Assembly: GCF_030813915.1 (NCBI RefSeq)
Contig: NZ_JAUSUJ010000008.1
Span: forward strand, 124,001 to 188,000
Length of the DNA stretch: 64,000 bases
Source: Rhodoplanes tepidamans
GTDB taxonomy: Bacteria > Pseudomonadota > Alphaproteobacteria > Rhizobiales > Xanthobacteraceae
Direction of reading: 5' to 3'
Shown here: one piece after another, positions 58,845-64,000 of the stretch
Layout of the letters: each line of letters starts with the position of its first letter
Position numbering within the stretch: position 1 is the stretch's first letter
The notes under the pieces: generated by a model
Told to the model about the DNA's origin: nothing
Databases searched by the model: none
The model's input: only the letters and a program-made list of their open reading frames with translations
Translations under genes and position numbers: made by a program

Positions 58845-59378
58845 TCACGCTTCGCCGATCCGGATGGTGGTGTCGTCCACGAAGGCGTAGGGCGGCACCG
58901 GAAGATTGGTCGCGGCCGGCCCGTGACGGACGCGGCCGGACGCGTCGTACTGCGAGCCGTGGCACGGGCAGAACCAGCCGCCCCAGTCGCCCTGCTTGCC
59001 GAGCGGGATGCAGCCGAGATGCGTGCAGCTCGCATAGACGACGAGCCACTGCGCCTTGCCGGCCTTCACGCGGTCGGCGTCGGACTGCGGATCCATCAGG
59101 TCGGAGAGCCTGGTGGCCTCCTCCTTGGCGATCTCGTCCGGGGTGCGGTGGCGGATGAAGATCGGCTTGCCGCGCCAGATGAGGCTGATGATCTGGCCTT
59201 CCGCGATCGGCGCCAGGCTGACCTCGATCGGCACGCCCGAGGCGATGGTCTCGCGATCGGGATTCATCTGGGCGATCAGCGGCCACGCGGCCGCGCCGAC
59301 CCCGATGGCACCGACCGCGCCGGTGGCGAGAAAGAGGAAGTCGCGACGACTCTGATCGGGTGCTGCAATGCTGGTCAT
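58845..59378 (-). CDS. petA: Rieske iron-sulfur protein (bc1-type)
   Basis: A 177-residue Rieske subunit. The Tat-type signal anchor (SRRDFLFLATGAVGAIGVGA) is followed by the cluster-binding motifs C118-T-H120-L-G-C123 and C137-P-C139-H140-GSQYD. Length and motifs match the ubiquinol-cytochrome c reductase iron-sulfur subunit. The usual cytochrome b and c1 genes do not follow; a NifX-like gene does, so this may be an orphan or second copy. ATG 59378 follows GAGGACTTG. Confidence 0.9.
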   Translation of the reverse strand: MTSIAAPDQSRRDFLFLATGAVGAIGVGAAAWPLIAQMNPDRETIASGVPIEVSLAPIAEGQIISLIWRGKPIFIRHRTPDEIAKEEATRLSDLMDPQSDADRVKAGKAQWLVVYASCTHLGCIPLGKQGDWGGWFCPCHGSQYDASGRVRHGPAATNLPVPPYAFVDDTTIRIGEA

Positions 59379-59590
59379 GGCACAAGTCCTCGTGCGGCGC
59401 GCGAAGCACCGAAAATCATGCGGAGTGATGCATGCTATGTAATAACGTGCATATGTTCCGTCAACCGCAACACTTCGTTATGGCCCATAGCCGCGCGCCG
59501 GAGTCGCCGGCTGATCTGGATCAACGACGCGCCTCGCGCGGCCGACCCAAGGTGCGGCCAACCAGTCCCACAGCACGGGGGGAAAGCGTC

Positions 59591-60550
59591 GTGCCAGCCC
59601 TTCTGCGGATCGTGGCGCTCGCCGGATCGCTGCTTCTCTCCGTCCAGGCGTTCGCCGGTCCGATCGTCGACGCGGCCCAGGTGGCCGAGGCGATCGCCCG
59701 CGGGGCGATCGTGTGGGACGCGCGTGACGCGACATCGTTCCGCCAGGCGCACCTCCCCGGCGCCGTGACCGTGGCCGAGACGGAGCGCGCGCTGCGGCTT
59801 CCGACCGTCCAGGAGTTCAACGAGCTGATGCGGGTCGAGCGCGCCTTCTCGGACGCCGGGCTCGACCTCGGCCGCGAGATCGTCGTCTACGCCAACCGCG
59901 GCAGCCCGCTCGCCTACGCGGCCTTCGCGGCCGCGCAGTATTTCGGCGCCCGCAAGGTCAGCGTGTTCCACGACGGCATCGAAGGCTGGCACGACTCCGG
60001 CCGCGCCATCGAGACCGGCGACGGCCGGCGCACGCCCGCCGCGGTGCGGATCGCACCCGACCCGCGCCTGTCGATCACCACCGACGAGCTGAAGGCGCGC
60101 GTCGGCCGGCCCGACGTGCAGATCGTCGACGTCCGCACGCCGGCCGAGTATGCGGGGCGCGACATCCGCGCGGCCCGCGGCGGCCACATCCCGGGCGCCG
60201 TGAGCATCCCCTACGAATGGAACTGGGTCGATCCCGACGCCAACGCCAAGCTCGTCCGCCGCCAGGTGGCCGATACCCGCGGCATGGCGCTGAAGCCGCG
60301 CGTCGAGCTGCGCCGGCTCTATGCCGGGCTCGACCCGCGCAAGGAGACGATCGTCTACTGCCAGACCGGCGGCCGCGCCTCCGAAACCTTCGGGGTGCTG
60401 AAGGAGCTCGGCTTCGAGACGGTGCGGCTGTACAAGCACTCCTGGTCGGTGTGGGCGTCGCGGCCCGACACCCCGGTCGCGACCGGCGACGGGCCGCAGA
60501 CCTGCTGCGCCACCGGCCCGCTGCCGGCCGCCCAGCAGCCGGTGCACTGA
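59591..60550 (+). CDS. Periplasmic double-rhodanese sulfurtransferase
   Basis: A 319-residue protein with signal peptide (VVPALLRIVALAGSLLLSVQ, cut near AFAG) and two rhodanese domains. The first has Asn where the catalytic Cys should be (VVYANRGSP), as in thiosulfate sulfurtransferases. The second keeps Cys in YCQTGGRASE. The tail carries a CC pair (QTCCATG). It should move sulfur from thiosulfate or persulfide to an acceptor in the periplasm. GTG 59591 is chosen because GGGGGAAAG precedes it and the signal peptide begins there; upstream ATGs lack support. Divergent from the Rieske gene. Confidence 0.87.
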   Translation: MPALLRIVALAGSLLLSVQAFAGPIVDAAQVAEAIARGAIVWDARDATSFRQAHLPGAVTVAETERALRLPTVQEFNELMRVERAFSDAGLDLGREIVVYANRGSPLAYAAFAAAQYFGARKVSVFHDGIEGWHDSGRAIETGDGRRTPAAVRIAPDPRLSITTDELKARVGRPDVQIVDVRTPAEYAGRDIRAARGGHIPGAVSIPYEWNWVDPDANAKLVRRQVADTRGMALKPRVELRRLYAGLDPRKETIVYCQTGGRASETFGVLKELGFETVRLYKHSWSVWASRPDTPVATGDGPQTCCATGPLPAAQQPVH

Positions 60551-60620
60551 CGACGCGGATTCCGTTTCTCCCTCCGGCCGCGACTCCCCTAAAGTCTCCG
60601 TCCCGCCGGCCGGAGACCGC

Positions 60621-61808
60621 ATGGATTCGAAGCCCCCCGACACGCCGCGCTCCGGGCCGGCGATCCTGGCCGCGCTCGCCGCCCTGTTCGTCGGGGTCGG
60701 GCTGGCGCGCTTCGCGTACACGCCGCTGCTGCCCGCCGTGGTGGCGGCCGGCTGGTTCGGGCCGGACCAGGCCGCCTATCTGGGCGCCGCCAATCTCGGC
60801 GGCTACCTGGTCGGCGCCCTCGCCGGACGCCGGCTCGCGGCGCGCGCCTCGCGCGCCGCCCCGACCCTGATGCTGGTGACGGGCGCGACCTTCGTGGCCT
60901 GCGCGGCGCCCCTGCCCTTCGCCTGGTTCGTCGGCTGGCGCTTCGTCTCCGGCCTCACCGGCGGCGCCCTGATGGTGATCGCGGCGCCGGCCGCCCTGCG
61001 GGTGGTACCGCCGGCACGGCGGGGCCTCGCCGGCGGGCTGATCTTCGCCGGCGTCGGCCTCGGCATCGCCGGCTCCGGCCTGCTGGTGCCGCAGCTGCTG
61101 AAGATCGGCCTCGGCGAGACCTGGGCGGCGATCGGCCTCCTCGCCGTCGTCGTGACGCTCGCCACCTGGCGCGGCTGGCCGACCGACGTTCAGCCGCCCC
61201 GCGAGAGCGCGGCGGCCGCCGCCGCAGCCGGCCCGTGGCCGCCGTCCGCCACGATGCTGATCGTCGTCTACGGCGTGATCGCCGCCGGCCTGGTGCCCCA
61301 CATGGTGTTCCTGGTCGACTTCATCGCCCGCGGCCTGGGCGCCGGCATCACGGCGGGCTCGACCTGGTGGGCCGTGTTCGGGGCGAGCGCCACGGTGGGG
61401 CCGGCGATCTTCGGGGCGCTCGCCGACCGCATCGGCTTCGGCCGCGCGCTCGCCTTCGCGCTGACCCTGCAGATCGGCGCGATCGGCATCCTGCTGGTGT
61501 CGAGCGGACCGCTGGCCCTCGCCGTCACCAGCATCGTGGTCGGCGCCTATGTGCCGGGCTCGGCGCCGCTGGTGCTCGGGCGCCTGCGCGAGATCTTCCA
61601 CGATCCGGCCCGCCAGCAGCTGGCCTGGAGCCGCGGCACCGTGGTGTTCTCGCTCGGCCAGGCGGCCGGCGCCTGGCTGCTCTCGGTGGTCTTCGCCCAC
61701 ACGGGCGACCACCGCGTCCTGTTCGGCTTCGGCGCCGCCGCCTTCGCGACGGCGCTCCTGCTCGACCGGGTGGCGGCGATCCTCGAGGGACGGCGACGCA
61801 GCGGCTGA
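60621..61808 (+). CDS. YbfB/YjiJ-family MFS transporter
   Basis: A 395-residue transporter with 12 helices. The start GLARFAYTPLLPAVVAAGWF is the hallmark of the YbfB/YjiJ group (MFS_4). Substrates of this group are unknown; some are linked to sulfur-compound or toxin export. It follows the rhodanese by 70 bases in the same direction. A nested palindromic repeat follows directly after its stop. Confidence 0.9.
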   Translation: MDSKPPDTPRSGPAILAALAALFVGVGLARFAYTPLLPAVVAAGWFGPDQAAYLGAANLGGYLVGALAGRRLAARASRAAPTLMLVTGATFVACAAPLPFAWFVGWRFVSGLTGGALMVIAAPAALRVVPPARRGLAGGLIFAGVGLGIAGSGLLVPQLLKIGLGETWAAIGLLAVVVTLATWRGWPTDVQPPRESAAAAAAAGPWPPSATMLIVVYGVIAAGLVPHMVFLVDFIARGLGAGITAGSTWWAVFGASATVGPAIFGALADRIGFGRALAFALTLQIGAIGILLVSSGPLALAVTSIVVGAYVPGSAPLVLGRLREIFHDPARQQLAWSRGTVVFSLGQAAGAWLLSVVFAHTGDHRVLFGFGAAAFATALLLDRVAAILEGRRRSG

Positions 61809-61824
61809 GCGAAACCCCGGCAGC

Positions 61825-61930
61825 TCATTCCGGGGCGCTGCGAAGCAGCGAACCCGGAATCCAGCCATCCACATCGAGATCGTCTCTGGATTCCGGGTTC
61901 GCGAGCCTTCGGCCCGCGCCCCGGAATGAC
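61825..61930. repeat. Nested palindromic intergenic repeat, copy 2
   Basis: Outer arms TCATTCCGGGGCGC (61825-61838) and its complement (61916-61929), inner arms CGAACCCGGAATCCAG (61849-61864) and its complement (61886-61901), both perfect. It would fold into a long stem with an internal bulge. Copy 1 is at 30534. It lies between convergent genes and may terminate both. Confidence 0.88.
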
Positions 61931-61941
61931 CGCGACCGGCC

Positions 61942-62292
61942 TCAGTCCTTCTTCGGCGCGATCTGGCCCCAGGCCTCGACGGCGTGCGAGGCGTACATGA
62001 CGCTCGGGCCGGCGCCCATGTAGACGGCCATGCCGAGCGTCTCCATCAGCTCTTCCTTGGTGGCGCCCTGCTCGATCGCCGCCTTGACGTGGAAGGCGAT
62101 GCAGTCGTCGCAGCGGATGGCGACGCCGATGGCCAGCGCGATCAGCTCCTTGGTCTTGGTGTCGAGCGCCTTGGGGGCGAGCGCCGCCTGCGCCATCGCC
62201 GAGAAGCCCTTCATGACGTCGGGGGCGCCGCCGCGCAGGTCCTTCAGGCTGACGCCCAGCTCCTTCATCAGTTCGGGCCAGTTGGTCTTCAC
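61942..62292 (-). CDS. Carboxymuconolactone decarboxylase-family protein (AhpD-like)
   Basis: A 116-residue protein with the CMD-family active site C61-DDC64-IAFH68 (RCDDCIAFHVKAA), which gives alkylhydroperoxidase-like thiol chemistry rather than decarboxylation. DTKTKELIALAIGVAI precedes it. Members reduce peroxides or act in thiol redox. It is 100 bases downstream of the DUF2892 gene on the same strand, so both are probably controlled by the ArsR-type repressor divergent from them. Confidence 0.9.
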   Translation of the reverse strand: MKTNWPELMKELGVSLKDLRGGAPDVMKGFSAMAQAALAPKALDTKTKELIALAIGVAIRCDDCIAFHVKAAIEQGATKEELMETLGMAVYMGAGPSVMYASHAVEAWGQIAPKKD

Positions 62293-62395
62293 GATTGTTC
62301 TCCTGAGTCTTTTCTGAACGATTCTGGCGCCGGCCGTCGGATGACGACCGGTCGCAGGTCACGGCCGGGAGCCGCCGTCCCGGCCGTCCGCCGGG

Positions 62396-62599
62396 TCACT
62401 CGAACGCGCAGCCCGGCCGGATCCCAACCTTCTTGAACACGATAGCGGCCGGACAGAAGCCGGTGAACGCCGCCTGCAGCATATTGGCCCCGACGAAAAC
62501 GGTGAGCAGCAGCCACCACGGGCTGACGAAGGCGGCGAGCGCGGCGCTGAGAAGAACCATGGTCCCGGCGACGGCCAGCACGGCACGGTCGATGGTCAT
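62396..62599 (-). CDS. DUF2892 membrane protein (second)
   Basis: A 67-residue protein with two helices (VLAVAGTMVLLSAALAAF, WWLLLTVFVGANMLQAAF) and the family end GFCPAAIVFKKVGIRPGC. Its two cysteines (in GFCP and PGC) resemble those of persulfide-linked DUF2892 proteins next to BigR regulators. It is divergent from the ArsR gene, whose operator lies at 62648-62681. Confidence 0.88.
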   Translation of the reverse strand: MTIDRAVLAVAGTMVLLSAALAAFVSPWWLLLTVFVGANMLQAAFTGFCPAAIVFKKVGIRPGCAFE

Positions 62600-62647
62600 A
62601 GGTAGAGCTCCTGATCTCGGTCCGGCGCCGCGGGACGCGATCGCCTG

Positions 62648-62681
62648 TTGCGTTCATATCTGCTTTTGCATATATTCGCAA
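62648..62681 (+). promoter_or_regulatory. Promoter and operator of the BigR-like ArsR gene
   Basis: -35 TTGCGT (62648-62653) and -10 TATATT (62671-62676) are 17 bases apart. The same bases form an imperfect inverted repeat (TTGCGTTCATAT and ATATATTCGCAA, nine of 12 matching, 10-base centre). The expected transcription start falls at the ATG (62684), so the message would be leaderless. Confidence 0.75.
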
Positions 62682-62683
62682 CT

Positions 62684-63052
62684 ATGAAAGAACGAGACGC
62701 CGATCCCCTGTTCGCGGCCGCCGAGGCGTGCACGCTGCTGCGCGCCCTGGCGAGCCCGCACCGGCTGATGATGGTGTGCGCCATGCTGGAGCGCGAGCGC
62801 TCGGTCGGCGAGCTCGCCGAATCGCTCGGCATGCGCATCGCCAACGTGTCCCAGCACCTCACCCTGCTGCGCAAGGACGGGCTCGTGACGGCGCGCCGCG
62901 ACGGGCAGACCGTCTGGTACGCCATCGCGAGCCCCGCGGCCCGCGACCTCCTCACCGCCCTGCACGGCATCTACTGCGCGGCGGTGCCCGCCGGCCCCTC
63001 CGCAGCCCCCGCCCGAAAGCCTGCCCGTACCGTGAAAAGGACCGCCCCATGA
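62684..63052 (+). CDS. ArsR-family repressor, BigR/SqrR (persulfide sensor) type
   Basis: A 122-residue ArsR protein. The winged helix includes SVGELAESLGMRIANVSQHL and DGLVTARRDGQTVWYAI. Cysteines C32 (LMMVCAML) and C98 (GIYCAAV) sit at the two positions that form the tetrasulfide link in BigR/SqrR/YgaV sensors; a third, C16, is extra. It lacks the ELCVC metal motif of ArsR arsenic sensors. It should repress its neighbours until reactive sulfur species appear. It overlaps the RND adaptor gene by four bases. Confidence 0.87.
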   Translation: MKERDADPLFAAAEACTLLRALASPHRLMMVCAMLERERSVGELAESLGMRIANVSQHLTLLRKDGLVTARRDGQTVWYAIASPAARDLLTALHGIYCAAVPAGPSAAPARKPARTVKRTAP

Positions 63053-64000
63053 CCGCGCCCGGGATCGCGCCCGACGCCCCCCGCTCCTGCCGGTTCCGCC
63101 GCCGGCCGACCGCGCCGCAGACGCCGCCGCAGCGCCCCGAGCGCCCGGCCGGAGCGCCGGTGCCGCGGCTCGCCGATCCCGGCCTGCCGCGCCTCGGCGA
63201 CAGGGAGAAGGCGGTGGTGCGGGCCGTGGTGCTGTCGGTCCTGCTCGGCGTGTCGACGACGGCGACGCGCGCCGACACCGTCACGGTCGCGGCGATGCCG
63301 GTGCACGACGAGAAGGCCGTGTTCGCCACCGTCGAGAGCGCCAATGTGGTGCCGGCCCGCGCCCGCATCGGCGGCACCGTGGTGCGGCTCGCGGTGAAGT
63401 ACGGCGACGAGGTGAAGCAGGGCCAGGCGATCGCGACGGTCGGCGACGACAAGCTGATGCTGCAGACCCGCTCGCTCGACGCCCAGATCGCCGGGCTGGA
63501 GGCCCAGCTGGCGCAGGCGACCGTCGACCTCGAGCGCACCCAGAGCCTGTTCGACAAGGGCACGGTGGCGCGCTCGCGCCTCGACGAGGTGCGCACCGCC
63601 TTCAACGTCGCCGACAACTCGCTGAAGTCGCGCCGGGCCGAGCGCTCGGTGGTCGAGCAGCAGCTCGCCGAGGGCACCGTCCTGGCGCCGACGGCCGGCC
63701 GCGTCCTCAAGGTGCCGGTGCTGCCCGGCACCGTGATCCTGGCCGGTGAGACCGTCGCCCAGATCGCCGAGGCGAACTTCGTGCTGCGCCTGCGGGTGCC
63801 CGAGCGCCACGCCAAGTTCCTGAAGATCGGCGACCCGGTGCGGATCGACGGCGAGGCGCTCGGCCGGGGCGAGGCCCTGTTTGGCAAGGTGCGGCTGATC
63901 TATCCGCAGATCGAGGACGGCCGGGTCGTCGCCGACGCGTCGGTGGAGGGCCTCGGCGACTACTTCGTCGGCGAGCGCATCCGCGTGTGGGTGTCGGCCG
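63049..64000 (+). CDS. RND efflux periplasmic adaptor subunit (cut by window end)
   Basis: The frame opens at ATG 63049 (ATGA overlap with the ArsR stop) and runs to the window end (317 codons seen). After a basic, Pro-rich leader and a hydrophobic export segment (VVRAVVLSVLLGVSTTAT, cut near ATRAD), it has a lipoyl half (VPARARIGGTVVRLAVKYGD), an alpha-hairpin (LDAQIAGLEAQLAQATVDLE), the second lipoyl half (GTVLAPTAGRVLKVPVLPG) and a beta-barrel (VLRLRVPERHAKFLKIGD). It should connect an RND pump, probably encoded beyond the window, to an outer channel. The long Arg/Pro leader before the signal is odd; a later start is possible. Confidence 0.87.
   Translation, partial: MTAPGIAPDAPRSCRFRRRPTAPQTPPQRPERPAGAPVPRLADPGLPRLGDREKAVVRAVVLSVLLGVSTTATRADTVTVAAMPVHDEKAVFATVESANVVPARARIGGTVVRLAVKYGDEVKQGQAIATVGDDKLMLQTRSLDAQIAGLEAQLAQATVDLERTQSLFDKGTVARSRLDEVRTAFNVADNSLKSRRAERSVVEQQLAEGTVLAPTAGRVLKVPVLPGTVILAGETVAQIAEANFVLRLRVPERHAKFLKIGDPVRIDGEALGRGEALFGKVRLIYPQIEDGRVVADASVEGLGDYFVGERIRVWVSA

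Noticed and set aside
1-64000. CRISPR array or phage genes
   Set aside because: I saw no regularly spaced direct repeats of CRISPR size and no phage structural genes. The only regular array has 14-base units without spacers.

Overview
The window is a chromosomal stretch of a very G+C-rich (about 70% by eye) Gram-negative bacterium, most likely an alphaproteobacterium of the Rhizobiales/Hyphomicrobiales type. Reasons: DUF2336, PAS_5, BTLCP transglutaminase-like and PilZ proteins, many Tat-dependent exported proteins, tight ATGA-overlapped operons, a Rieske protein of the bc1 type, and nested palindromic intergenic repeats of the kind seen in Bradyrhizobium and relatives. I cannot name the genus.

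1-2163: two tandem GGDEF diguanylate cyclases (the first cut by the window edge), then tRNA-Arg(TCG). 2098-4055: the 3' part of the tRNA is the target of a decayed integrative element. A large serine recombinase pseudogene on the minus strand reads into the tRNA gene and carries an in-frame stop, a frameshift and missing domains. A broken IS66 TnpB piece follows. 4056-9206: a three-gene exported module (arylsulfatase, HAD phosphatase, octaheme cytochrome c fused to HEAT and TPR repeats) lies directly behind these scars and may be island cargo. 9207-10406 has no convincing gene.

10407-22816 is an uptake and flavin-monooxygenase region. A nitrate/sulfonate-type ABC importer (ATPase, Tat-exported binding protein, permease) is co-transcribed with an OsmC-like protein and an acyl-CoA-dehydrogenase-like flavoprotein. 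Opposite it, a ribose-type ABC importer ends in an FMN reductase gene, and an AraC regulator is divergent from a luciferase-like FMNH2 monooxygenase. Importer, reductase, monooxygenase and regulator together look like a two-component monooxygenase pathway for an unidentified substrate.

23012-30458: a MerR/ZntA heavy-metal efflux pair with a clear MerR operator, a DUF1206 membrane protein, and a TetR-HlyD-ABC-permease efflux operon with a perfect palindromic operator over the predicted transcription start. 30697-36687: guanine deaminase, a methyltransferase, LysR, a DctP-like binding protein, PilZ/DUF2336, MsrB. 37187-46413: transglutaminase-like peptidase, double-PilZ protein, a TetR with two identical operators around a strong promoter, PAS_5, rhomboid, CBS, a chemoreceptor and a lytic transglycosylase. 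46489-51794: a TPP enzyme, several small unknown genes, a remnant of a dihydroxyphthalate decarboxylase, PsiE-like, and a lone receiver domain.

52008-55282: TonB-dependent receptor divergent from TonB. 55236-64000: a redox and sulfur block with a SelD-associated type oxidoreductase lacking SelD, Crp/Fnr, two DUF2892 proteins, a His/Cys-tailed NifX-like protein, a Rieske protein, a periplasmic rhodanese, an MFS transporter, a carboxymuconolactone decarboxylase-like protein, a BigR/SqrR-like persulfide-sensor ArsR, and the start of an RND efflux adaptor that runs off the window.
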